From the NCBI GenBank assembly GCA_025765595.1, contig JAIVFH010000046.1, positions 186,001 through 250,000 on the forward strand: 64,000 bases of DNA, written 5' to 3'. Below are positions 32,877-43,800 of this stretch, one piece after another; position 1 is the first letter of the stretch, and each line of letters starts with the position of its first letter. This stretch comes from Obelidium mucronatum. Lineage: Eukaryota; Chytridiomycota; Chytridiomycetes; Chytridiales; Chytriomycetaceae. The notes beneath the pieces were generated by a model, which saw only the letters and a program-made list of their open reading frames with translations, did not search any database and had not been told where the DNA came from. The translations under genes and the position numbers were made by a program.

Positions 32877-33478
32877 ATGAGCGCCGTTGGACTCCGCCGC
32901 AGCTTCGCGCGCTCTTTGTCGACGCGCGCATCGCCCGCCTCGCTCGCCGCCATCGAGACGCGCTGGGGAAAGCTGCCCGAGGCCGAGCAGGGCGCAATCG
33001 CCGACCGCCTCGCTGCCGCCGAGAAGGGCGACTGGAAGGCGCTGTCGCTGGACGAGAAGCGCGCCGGTGCGTGTGTGTGTGTGTGCGACGTTACACAGGA
33101 CGACTAACCCGCGGCGCCAAAAGCTTACTTTATTGCGTACGGCGCCCACGGCGCCCGCAACCCGAAGGACCCGAATCTGACCAAGGCCGTGTTTGCGTGG
33201 TCGTCCGTGTTTATCGTGCTGGCCGGCGGCATGTACGCCTGGTGGGAAACCCGTGAGTGTTGCGACCTGTGACGGGCGATGATGCGTCATGATGAATCTT
33301 CTGATCTCACTCTCAATTCAATTCCCAATTCACTTCCCAATTCAACGCTACAGAAAAGCCCGTCCTTCGTACAATGACTCCAGAGTGGAAGGCTGCCGAA
33401 GATGCTCGTGCCATCGAATTGCAACAGAACCCATTCCACGGTGCTTACGCTGCCGAACGCAAGAAGAACGGAAACTAA
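32877..33478 (+). CDS. COX5: Cytochrome c oxidase subunit COX5 (COX IV family)
   Basis: 147 residues from exons 32877-33066, 33124-33252 and 33354-33478. An Arg/Ser-rich mitochondrial presequence (MSAVGLRRSFARSLSTRA) precedes the matrix domain (RWGKLPEAEQGAIADRL). One membrane helix (FAWSSVFIVLAGGMYAWW) and the terminal PVLRTMTPEWKAAEDARA follow. This is the nuclear-encoded subunit IV/5 of respiratory complex IV. The first two exons are strikingly GC-rich compared with the third. All splice junctions are in frame. Confidence 0.93.
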
Positions 33479-33587
33479 ACTCTCTTCTTTTGTGCTGTTG
33501 TTGTTGTTACCAAATACACTTTTATATTCTGTTTGTTCTATTTATTTTTAATTTTACTTTATTTTTTTTTTATTCATCGATAAAAAG

Positions 33588-34401
33588 ATGGCCGACACAT
33601 CGTCCAAAGGTGCACACACTGAACATTTGAGGGCAACCGAAACTTCTTGCTCTCCTTCTAACTCTTTCAGTTTTCCTTCTTTAGGCGGCGATTTGTTTGT
33701 TCAGACATACTACAAATACTATGACAGCCAGCGATATGTTCTACACAAACTATACAAGGACAATGCTGCTATTCTCTGGAACGGAAACGCATTCAACGGA
33801 ATTGCTCCTTTCAAAGATTTCTATCTTTCTCTGCCGTCTACAGGTGTCTTACGATTTCAACTTTCAACCTCTGTTTGAAACCTTGACGCTTAAGCTTTTT
33901 TTTTTTGGAAAGTCCATGAATACCATTCGTATGATGTTCAACCTTTGTTGGGTTAGTGGATCTAATCCTCGTACCGCCGAAGGCTGTTTCATACCGCCGT
34001 AGGCGGTGTATTCCTTTTTTCTTTTGTTGCTTCTCTTACCGTTGACCACAAATGTTTTTTCCATACCTTTTTTTCCATGATCTTCTCTTTTTCTAAATTG
34101 AATTTCACGTTGGAAATAGTTGGGGAATCGAACATTCTCGTGTCAGTCTCAGGTAATTAACGCATTCTAATACCTGCCTTGTACTCACTCTCGCTCTCTC
34201 ACCACTACGATAGGAAGCGTAAAACTCGGCGATAAACAACAATCGCGTCCCTTCAGCCAAACCTTTGTTCTTACTCCGGTCGTGGATGCAGAAGGGAAAA
34301 AGATTTGTTCGTGTTTTTTTGTGTGTCAACACAGGCTTCTATCTCACTAAATTATTATCATTATAGATCAAGTTGGTTCAGATACGTTTCGGTTTACGTA
34401 A
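33588..34401 (+). CDS. NXT1: NTF2-related export protein NXT1/p15
   Basis: An NTF2-like fold protein that partners NXF1/Mex67 in mRNA export. Exon 1 ends with VQTYYKYYDSQRYVLHKLY, AAILWNGNAFNGIAPFKDF and YLSLPST. Further exons read VSYDFNFQPL, ESNILVSVS, GSVKLGDKQQSRPFSQTFVL and the last YQVGSDTFRFT. One indel near 33840 is needed to pass from LPS to QVSYDF. The intron between the second and third exons carries two hairpin units of the 20-nt-period family. The N-terminal ~30 residues before the fold are Ser/Thr-rich. Confidence 0.85.
33973..34006 (+). repeat. Two GNA mini-hairpins, 20 nt apart, in NXT1 intron
   Basis: accgccgaaggctg begins at 33973 and accgccgtaggcgg at 33993, exactly 20 nt apart, with GAA and GTA loops. 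They belong to the same family as the array at 52894-53044. Confidence 0.85.
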
Positions 34402-34545
34402 AAAAAAAAAATTAAAGGAATGAAAACCAATAATTAATTCACCCATCTCGATTTGGCCACAACAAATGTTTTTTATTTTTCAAAGCAAGAAACATCCCTT
34501 TTCCGTCTCAAAATATCACACTGGCTAGGCTGGGGAATCCATATC

Positions 34546-35288
34546 TTAGTGGTGACCGTGACCGTGTGCGTGGGGATCCTTCTGGTACTTGAGTCCACAG
34601 TAAGAACAAGCAATCGCTTGACCATCGTCCTATTTTTTTTTTCCCATGAGTTAAATAATACTTGGGACCCATCAAGAAAGAGGTAATTTACCAAGTTGAA
34701 GAAAACTCTAGGGTGTCCAAGAGCGCCACCGCCTTAATTCATTAGTTGGTTTGTTTTTCGTCCAAATCCCCAAGTGGAATATAATTTTGATCATTCAGTA
34801 TCTCGTTTCGATGTGTCCCTTCCTCCCCCTTCTCACCTCCATTACAAGATGCCTTTCGTCCAGCAACCAAAGTCACTGGAACAGCAGCAATAAGATCAAT
34901 AGCAGCAACAGGATTTGGCTTGATTGTTCATAATGTCGCACAGGAGATGGATATATATAGGAACATTTCGATGAGGACGTTTAGATTCATTTACAGCCTC
35001 GGATCCAAAATAACAAAAAAGGCTTGAATAAGAAACCTGAAGAGCCATATTTGTTTGCTCGAATCTAAAAATCCGGTGGAGTGTGAGCTCCAATCCCATA
35101 AAAAAAAAAAAAAGTCAAAATCACCTTGGTCCAGTTGTGGCAGAGACCTTCTCCGCCTGACTCTTGCTCCATGTTTGGTCTCTATTCAAAGACTGTGGAA
35201 TCACACCTCGACTTGTTGTTGCTGTAGTGGTTGTTGCTGAAACAGCGGCGCTCAGAAACCGCTTTGATGAAGATCGAAGAGCCAACAT
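34546..35288 (-). CDS. NDUFS6: NADH dehydrogenase iron-sulphur protein 6 (NDUFS6)
   Basis: A zinc-binding accessory subunit of mitochondrial complex I. Five short exons: the start at 35288 (MLALRSSSKRFLSAAVSATT, mitochondrial targeting) through WSKSQAEKVSATTGP; RFEQTNMALQ; PNPVAAIDLIAAVPV with KASCNG; GGGALGHPRVFFNL; and DDGQAIACSYCGLKYQ, ending in a His-rich tail (HAHGHGHH). The zinc ligands are visible: Cys before GGGG, His of GHP, and CSYC. All introns join in frame. Presence of complex I excludes Saccharomyces-like yeasts. Confidence 0.92.
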
Positions 35289-35332
35289 TTTTTATTGATA
35301 AGAGAAATAAAATAAAAAACAATAATTATATA
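35289..35332. promoter_or_regulatory. 44-bp gap between divergent starts of NDUFS6 and DHHC gene
   Basis: The two ATGs are only 44 bp apart in a very AT-rich stretch. Transcripts must start inside or overlap each other's 5' ends. The DHHC frame also stays open upstream across the NDUFS6 start, so its true ATG could differ. Confidence 0.5.
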
Positions 35333-36087
35333 ATGGACTTTGATACATACATCCCGCATCCACGATTAAACGGATTCACATACCCACCGCATCCTCGCCA
35401 GATCTTTCTGATTTTATATGTTGTGTATGCAGCGGCAGTGTTTTTCACGCTCTCCGCGAATACTATTGTTCCGATGGAATCAACATCCACTCAGGTGGCA
35501 CAAGTCGCGCTTTATTCTTGGATGATCGCATCTTTATTGTTTGTTGTTGTTTGCGGGGGCTTATTGACGTATTCGAATCCTGTGGATCCAAATGTGTTGG
35601 CTGTTTGGGAGTTGGGGGTTGAGGTGAATCTGGTCAAAGCCGACAATGCGAATGATGGACGTGCTTTGGCAGAAACTGCTGGAAAATATTGCCTTGTTTG
35701 TAAAGCTCATGTGTGAGACTCTTTTTTGTTTTGTGGATTCCCCATAATCATTCAAACAACACTTTAGTTTTGAAAACTCGTTGCACTGCCGATATTGTGA
35801 TAAATGTGTCTCCCGACTAGATCATCATTGCTTTTATGTGAATAATTGTATTGGGAAAGGGAACTATAAGTTGAGCTTTTTTGTTTTAATTATACTCCGT
35901 GCATTTCCTGTTATTTATTCTCTTGTTTGGGGATAGGTTATATATTGCCAATCTTGTTGGTCTGTTTTTATTTTCCTCAAGCCATGCGATAGTTTCTGTG
36001 GTATCTTGTGTGCTTTCAAGTCAAGGCAAATTGTCAGAAGTATGTGAGTTGGCAGTATTCAATCACGAATTTTTCATGTTTCTCCTC

Positions 36088-36164
<77 letters not shown>

Positions 36165-36568
36165 ATATATTGATACCCGGCCCTTTTTTCGCTCCCCCTC
36201 TCAGTAACACTGTACAGTCTCAGTCTTGTAGCGTTTCAAGCAATTGTGGGTATATCAGGAACCCTCAGTTTTGGGCTTTGCATATTCATGGTTGATATGC
36301 TTAGGCTACATGGTCTTTTATGTTGAGTACTTTTTTGTTTTAAAACAAATACTCTATTTCGAATGTTCAAGTCATTTTTTTCATTTATTCATATCGCCGA
36401 ATTTTTTTTTTTTTTTTGGATGTGGTGGTGGTACTTTAAGATATGAAAGGAATGACGACATTGGAATACTCGCAGCATTTGAAGGAGGTTTCAGAAAACC
36501 AAACAATGAGTATTGATCAGATTCTATGTCCGTCGTCGAAACGGAAAAAGATTGTTGTTCCGATATAA
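35333..36568 (+). CDS. DHHC-type palmitoyltransferase
   Basis: An integral membrane S-acyltransferase. Two N-terminal membrane helices ([35 protein letters not shown]) precede the zinc/active-site domain: [25 protein letters not shown] (catalytic DHHC) and [16 protein letters not shown] replaces the usual DHHCxW. Downstream exons give two further helices ([38 protein letters not shown]) and [17 protein letters not shown], a typical post-helix motif. The stop is at 36566-36568. One intron holds a long CT microsatellite. Confidence 0.86.
36082..36160 (+). repeat. CT dinucleotide microsatellite in DHHC gene intron
   Basis: About 39 CT units, nearly uninterrupted, lie between the gtatgt donor near 36042 and the ctcag acceptor near 36205. 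On the sense strand this is a long pyrimidine tract. Confidence 0.95.
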
Positions 36569-37115
36569 AAACCGAAAATGAATATTGTGGTATTCCGATA
36601 TAACCGGCGTCGGTGGCGCTGAGAAACCCTTTGGACGTCCAGTTTATTCGGTAATAACTGACTAACAATATATACGCATCAACCATAATAATAATAAAGT
36701 GAATATAAATAATAATAACAATAACTGATAACCTTAATAGTGGGGCAATAAGTATCGGTGTATTAGTAATGGTGGTATGGGAATACTGTTGTGTCTGGAC
36801 GCGTCGCCGCACCCGCGGCACCTCCGCGGCCTCGGGCTTACTAACCCTAGGCTTACTATTCTCCCCACTCGGCTGCGTGCACCGCTGCCCCATCCATTGT
36901 ATATATTGCATCCTATTTATATATCATGTGATTTTATTATCCAATAAACTGTCACGGTTCCAAAGGACTCGTTTGCACCCTTGACGCCGCCCCCGCATGA
37001 GCGGGGACACATCAAATACCACAAATATAAAAAAAAGTTTGTGACAAAACAACGCAGAAGTAACGAACGCCAAATTAGTCATTTAAAAACGATTTTATAT
37101 TTGTATCAATGCAAT
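36569..37115. other. Convergent intergenic region with a GC-rich island
   Basis: It lies between the DHHC gene and the minus-strand leucine-zipper ORF. Most of it is AT-rich, but about 36795-36895 is very GC-rich (gcgtcgccgcacccgcgg region) and contains the near-repeat ggcttactaac/ggcttactatt. At 36991-37006 there is a perfect CCCCGC-ATGA-GCGGGG hairpin. No protein is supported. Confidence 0.5.
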
Positions 37116-37382
37116 TTAGAAATAAATAAAAAGCTTAAACCGCCAGTAAGACGCGCCACGTCGCGATGCGTGCTCGATCAGCGCATCCATTTTTCCATGC
37201 AAGATGGTTCTCTCGCTTGCAAAGGAAGCCTCTATTGCCGTCAGCCGACAGAGAAGTTCCCGATTTGACGTACAAAGTTCGGCGACCTCTGATCGCAAAT
37301 TTCGGTTTTCGGTGGTAAGTTCGGCAACCATTGATCGAAGATTCTGGTTTTCGGCTGTCCAATACGCTTTCATCTTGTGCAT
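37116..37382 (-). CDS. Leucine-zipper ORF, probably part of a larger broken gene
   Basis: Five leucines spaced exactly seven apart are built from two copies of a 14-residue unit (ENQNLRSMVAELTT and ENRNLRSEVAELCT), so the zipper grew by a 42-nt duplication. Coding-like sequence continues upstream on the same strand to about 37660 in another frame (including NTPAGSVEALAEGSEVPPKG), which would join with one indel near 37385. No basic region precedes the zipper, so it is not an obvious bZIP factor. Function is unknown. Confidence 0.4.
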   Translation of the reverse strand: MHKMKAYWTAENQNLRSMVAELTTENRNLRSEVAELCTSNRELLCRLTAIEASFASERTILHGKMDALIEHASRRGASYWRFKLFIYF

Positions 37383-37859
37383 TTCAAGCCGAAAATGGCT
37401 GCCTTGGCCCTTGATCCCTTTGGAGGTACCTCCGAGCCCTCTGCCAACGCCTCAACGCTTCCAGCTGGCGTGTTGGATTCATTAGATTTGAATCTCAGGG
37501 CACCGACGCGAAAGTGCAGACTATCCTTGCTGGGCTGCTTTCAAGCCAAATGCGGCTTGCCAAAGAGCCTCAAGTTTGGCGGCAAAAATTGGATACCTCC
37601 TTTGGAATCCCCAATAATGGAAGTTAAATAGACTTGGCACAGCTTGAATCGTATCCTTATTTCCCATAGAATGAATGAGTCAGACGATGTATTATTTCAA
37701 TGATAATAATTCAGTTTTGCGGGAAGGGTTTGAAGTACAGTTCTGGTTTCAGGGGCTAGGTAAGGGTGGAGTGTTCAGTATTTTAGGTAAACAAAACAAA
37801 GTAAATAGCGTCGAATTTAGCCAGGTTTCATTTCAAATGAAGAATTATTACTTTATTTT

Positions 37860-40800
37860 TTATCCCAGCTTCGACCTTTTGCTATTGTCGAACTTCAGTC
37901 GTTTCTTTGACATTTCTTCAATCTTTCTCTTTTTGCTGTTCTTCTTCATGACGTTCTTCTGGACGCGTCGTTTGGCTGCGGCCTCGGGGTCAACGATAAC
38001 TTGTACTTTTCGCTTTGTTCGACGCCCTTCACGCGCCTCCTGAACTTGTGAGTGGATTTTGTTGTAGATTTCGAGGTAAGTCGTTATTCCCACACTTTTC
38101 TGCAAATGCTCTGAGATTTCTTTGGCAAGGTTTTTCAATTCATCTACAGAGTTTGAATGTTAAACATTTGTGAAATGCGGGAAGAAAAATTTGTCATACC
38201 AGTTTCCTTTCCGGCCGAATTGATCGTCCTGTATAGAACAGCCATAGCCGGCCCCAAGTACGGCCGGTAATCTTCGCAATCCATGCTTAATATCATGGCT
38301 CCGAACCATTGGAAAATACTTTTCCTCTAAGTGTAGAAATTTAAATCAGTGGACTAAAATCTAATAATTCTTGCGCAGCACGCTTACCAATAGTAGTTTG
38401 TCGGTCCCAACATCTGCGCGGCCAACATATGCCAGTCGCTTAAAAATTTTGACGAGTAATGAATTCCCTTTCGCATTGACCACCGTCGCATCTTCTTCAC
38501 CTTCTTCATTGTTTTCCACCTCATCCCCACTATTCCCATCCTGTTCATCCTCGTCATTTTCATCATGGAACTGCATGATGCATTTTCCAATAAAGAGCAA
38601 GTTTTTAACGACTTGCTTGGCATGATCTTCTTGCAACAGATCCGATTCCAGCTGTTTGGTTAATTGCATAGAAATCAACGAGAGAGTTTTTGGGTCCAAG
38701 AGGATCATCTGAACCGTTTGATTGCTTTCGTCGATTTCCTCCAAATCAACAGCCGCAAACAGAGACCCAAACAATCGGCAGGCCACAGTCCGGACCCATG
38801 TGTGAGGGTAGAGCAGCAAGAACTTACAATCCTGCCAGAGCTGCAAACAACTTGGATCCAGAACCAGAGACGGCGCTTTGGTGAAGATTTTGCTGAAAGT
38901 ATTCAAGGCGTAATACCCGGCTTGCCAGTATTCAAGCTTGGTCTCTGTATCCAGAAGCATATCCTCGTCTCCAGAAGACATTGCAGAGTCGTATTCCTTT
39001 CGAACGGCATCAAGAACGGCGATAAGTTTCGGTGTCATCCGTGCGATCACTGGCTTTGAGTCTCGTTGGGTTAGCGCCTCTACAAACAGTCCCGCCAGTT
39101 GCGCAGCAGTACGAAGAAGTTGAGGTTGGTCGTTCTTGGTAAACCATCCATCAACAAGAACAAAGAAAGTCTCTCGTTTTGTGGCATGAACTTGTCGAAC
39201 CAGCAGTTTGATCATGTCACTTGCTTTCTCACGACACTTTGCGCTCTCATCGTTTATCTGAACCATTACAAATGAGAGCAAAATCATGTCTGCATACTCG
39301 TTCAAAACAGTGTCCGTCAACTTTGGAATACAGAGTCCAAAGAAAGACAAGATACTTTCTCGTCCACTCTCGAATTCGTAGCTCAAATTTTGAATCAAGT
39401 AGTTGAATTCTTTCTTCAATTTGACAGGACCGTGTGGGTATTCGAGAAGGAAATGGCAGTATGATTGTCGACAGAGTTCACGTACTTGACCGCCTTGACT
39501 TGTGACCATAATCTTGGTGACTACGGCCATTAAATCATATATTTCGGGGAAAAGGTATTTGCGGTTTAGAATAGAACGGATGAGGGCAAAGGCGGCGCTT
39601 TGGCGGTCCGGTTCTTCGAGCTCAGGTGTCAAGAATTGAATGAGTGTCACAATTTGCTTCTGTGTAATATCAGCGTATGCACATTCTTTGATGATGGCTC
39701 CGAGAAGCTTCAAGGCAGTGTCGGATCGCTCGGCATTGACATCGCCCTTTTTGAGAAATAGTTCGAAAACTCGTTTCAGAATTACTGGCACCGAGATTTC
39801 AAGTTCTGGAAGAGGCCACTTGACCAGGAGCGTAAATATTTTCAAACTATTTACTACGACGGTGCTGTGTTGAGAGTAAAGCGACTTTGCAAGAACAGTG
39901 ACAAGGGGGTTCATCATTTTCAGATGCTCAGGATTGCTTTGGCGAACAATATCTTTCTTCATGAGAATGAGAAGGAGAGCCAAACCGAAGTCGATGAACA
40001 TATACGCATTTGCTTTGAAATAAGTGAGCATGTTCTCCAATGGTTCGTTTCTGTGCATTTGGACTGTAATACGCTTCTCCTGAACTGTTTTCTTGACTTT
40101 GTTGTAGGATTCCAGTTTTGAGAGTGGTAGATTTTCGGTAATCAATCCATGGATGAAGACAAGCATCTCAGCCTCATTCAAAGCCGCATTCACACTCAAT
40201 CCATTCACGATTCTCCTCAAAATATCTTGAATCTTCAACGACGTCTTTGAAGAATTTGATTCAAGCATAAGCTCCTTCAATGGATTCAACAGAGCTGTTA
40301 TCTTGTTCCTTTTCACCACTTTGGCTACGAGTTCAAAAGAATCGTAACTCTTGGACCTTTTCATTTCCTTCAGTTTTCCATTCATTTCTTGAACTTCTCT
40401 TTCATCACTTAAAGTTCCGAAAATATCGTTGACAAAGATTCGCGCCAACATATCGACACTGGTTTCAAATCCATTCTCTCTAAAAGTATCCGTGACACCC
40501 ACAAGCAAGTGATGAACGGTAAATCCCAGCACATGAAGCTGGTAACCACGTAGCAAAGCAGATTGAAGCTCTTTAATAATGAAGGGGAAATAGACTGGAC
40601 CCAGTTCTTTGGCGATTTTGAGTAGCGCATCACGAGATCCATCTCGAACATCTTGCAGTCGATTCTTCAAAAATTGACAAACTGTAGTCAGTAATTTGGG
40701 GAGCTGCAAGTTTTTGGACTCATCCGGCAATTTCATCAACAGTTTGGTGATGGCCACGGCGACTGGGACTCTCAAGTTTACATTCTCCTCGTCATCTTTC

Positions 40801-43800
40801 GTCAAATGAGCAAACAGATCTGGAATAAGCTTTTTCACAACAGTCGTATGGATTCTTTGCATTTGTTCTAGGTTATCCTTTTCAGGAACAGCAGCAGGTG
40901 CTTCAACCTCCATTTCATCGTCCCCAGCATCTGAGTCAACATCCATGGCATTTTCTTCGTCGGCATCAACGGCTTTGCCTTCTGTAGCTTCGCCAACAGT
41001 TGAGTCAACTTGCGTTTCAGAGTCCAAATCAGCGACAATAGCATCAGGCACAATCTTGAACTTGAAGTTCTCCAAAACTGCCACCACCACACGAATCAAT
41101 TCCTTCTCCAGTGTGGGCCGCCTGGAAATCGCTTTCAAGAACCTCTTGACAAGGTCATAGTATTTACCCCAGGAAAGACAGTTTGCACAGGCTGCGATGG
41201 TACTGATGGCCTCGCTAATGATGCTGAAGTCTGTTTGCCGATCGTTATCGAAAATGACGTGAGTCACTAATGGAAGGAAAATGTTGGCCACATTCGATTG
41301 AGACAGAGCACCAGTTGAACAGATATCGGCAAGACGTTTCATAGAACGGATACGACGGTGTATTTGCATGTGATAGATGTTGCTGAAAAATGCGGCTTCA
41401 TCGTCCCCATCAGCCAAAAGAACCACCAAATCCTTAAACTCATCCATATCTGCAAAGTTTTTCACCATCACTCCGAGTAGAGTCGTGAACTCCGATCGAA
41501 CCAGTTCAATGTTTGATTTAACCCCCTTCTTCACAGCTGGAAGCAATACCTGAAGCACGAGCTTCTTCATTTTCTCGATTTGGGCATCATCCACACTATC
41601 CGCCACATCCATTTCTTTTCCAGATGCGACGTCAATGAATTTGGAAAGACAGAATGCGGCACTTGTACGAATAGAGAACTCAGTGACGTCTTGCAAAGAA
41701 TGAACCAAGCTGTGAAGAATTGGTAGCCATTGGTCACTGTCCAAACTTTTGTACAAAGTCTGACCAACTTCAGTAAATGCATCGAAACGACGGTTAAAAT
41801 CCGGTTCCTCAATACGGCGCACCAAGTACGCGTTGAAGTTTTCAACCAAAGCGACAATTGGCTCCATCCTCTTGTCTAGGTTTGAAAACATTCTCAGGGC
41901 AAACACAGCTTTGAGCCTACTGTTTCTTTCCTCCAAAGTGGAAAACATTTGGGAAACAAGTAGGAAGTATGGTGCTTCCATTCGTGTTTCCGCGCTTTGT
42001 AAAGATGGCAAAACTGGAATAAAGTGTGCCAAGATTTGAAGAATATCCACTTTAAGCTTTTCAGGAACCGCTTGAGCTCTCTTACGGAGACAAGGTGTCA
42101 AAATAATCATGAGATTTTCGGCTTCGACTGGGCTATTGACAAACTGCGAGATCTGGGCCAAAACGCTGATGACTCTCGATGTCAGGTTGACAGTATTCAA
42201 CCTTAAGTTGGGACTCAGTAACAGCTTTGAAAGTAGAGCCTCGAAGTTTCTCAGGACGTGGGTCATATTCGGTTTGATGAGCTTCATGGCAATCGCGTTA
42301 TCACCCGCTTCCTTATCCAAAGCCAAAAACGATTCCAACATTCCCACAACAATAGAAGTGACTGATTCTTTCACATTTTTGGCCGCCAGGACCCCCAAAA
42401 TCTTGGAGATCAATTCTGTGCGTTGAGTGAAGTAGTCCGTATACTTTGCTTTTCTTGACCATGCCACCAACAAATCCATCAACGAGCTGGAAGCCTGGGT
42501 GTGTTCCGAATCAAACTTGGGAATTCTATTGTCCAAAATAGACTCAAAAATTGCAGGCACATATGGGTCAAAGTCAAAGTTGTCGATGGAGTTGAACAGT
42601 TGGGCGAGGCGTAGAATACACATTTGTCTGACGTCTTTGAGTTGCTTCATTCGGATCGGATCAACGTCGTCGCTTTGATTTGCTTGATCCATTAGCTCAA
42701 GTTCGGCTGAATTCATGAGATTCAGAATCACAGTCAAAATTCGTGGCAAGGCAGGTGAGATGTGGTTCTTGAGTTGCTTGATTGAGTCTTCAATGATGTT
42801 CATGAAACCTTGCTGGTATTTAATAGGCCCCATTGACCCGATTGCTGCAAGAGACTTTTTGAACTCAAAGGTACCTTCCGAGTTGAAGGAGTTGTGTTTC
42901 AGCATGAATTTGAACGGCGTGACCATAAGGTCAATCAAAAATTCTCGATCCGAGTCTTCCAAAGCTACTGTGAAGGCGAAAATAGCATTTCTGCGTGCCT
43001 TTAGACCAACTTTCGTCGAGCCGCGACCGCGTCTACTAATCAACTTTCCGTAGAGAACGCGAATAATTACTTGCATCAGGGATGGCTGATGTTCTGTCTT
43101 GACATTGTTTCGCAACTTCCTCCACGTCTAAAGTGGACAAAAAGTCAGCGGAACTTGGCATCATCTGCAAGCCCTTGGAGATGTTCCGCATAAGACGCCA
43201 CCCCGGGCTCCTTCCAGGTCAACACACAACTGATTGCGGATTGTTGGAGTTTAGCATCACCGTTCGTCAATAATTCCAAGAAGCTGGTGTAAAGTCTTTC
43301 ATTATCCTTGATGTTTCGAGGGTTGCGCAAGTTTTCAAAGACCCGCAGGAATTCAATGACCACCGAGCGAATAGAAGAGACTTCCATCTCGGTACTAGGA
43401 GTAGACGTAGGTAAAACTTTGGATGGCTGCGTCTCATCCTCAACGTCATCCTGTTCAGGTTCCTCCATTTCAACATCAGACTTGAGAAGCTCATAGTAGA
43501 GGGGAAGAATTTGTTCGCTCTTTTGTTCCACCAGATTGGGTAATGAGCGAAGAAGTTTCAAGAGAAGGACGTAGTATTGTAAATCATCAAGTCTATCAAT
43601 AGATTCTCTTGCTGATTTGAAGAATGCCCTGCGCTCGTACTCTGGCAAATTATGATATTTTGCTGATACTTTTCGAGACAAATTTTCAATTCTATTGATA
43701 TTTGTGCATGTAGTTTCGGCTTTCTTGTCAACTTGCTTGACGAGTGGGAGCTCAGGGAAATTGTAGCTCAAAGTCAAGAGCTTTGTGTTCTGAGCGAATA

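Noticed and set aside
36381..36911. 176-residue minus-strand reading frame opposite the DHHC 3' end
   Set aside because: It overlaps the well-supported DHHC C-terminus ([14 protein letters not shown]) and AT-rich spacer; no domain seen.
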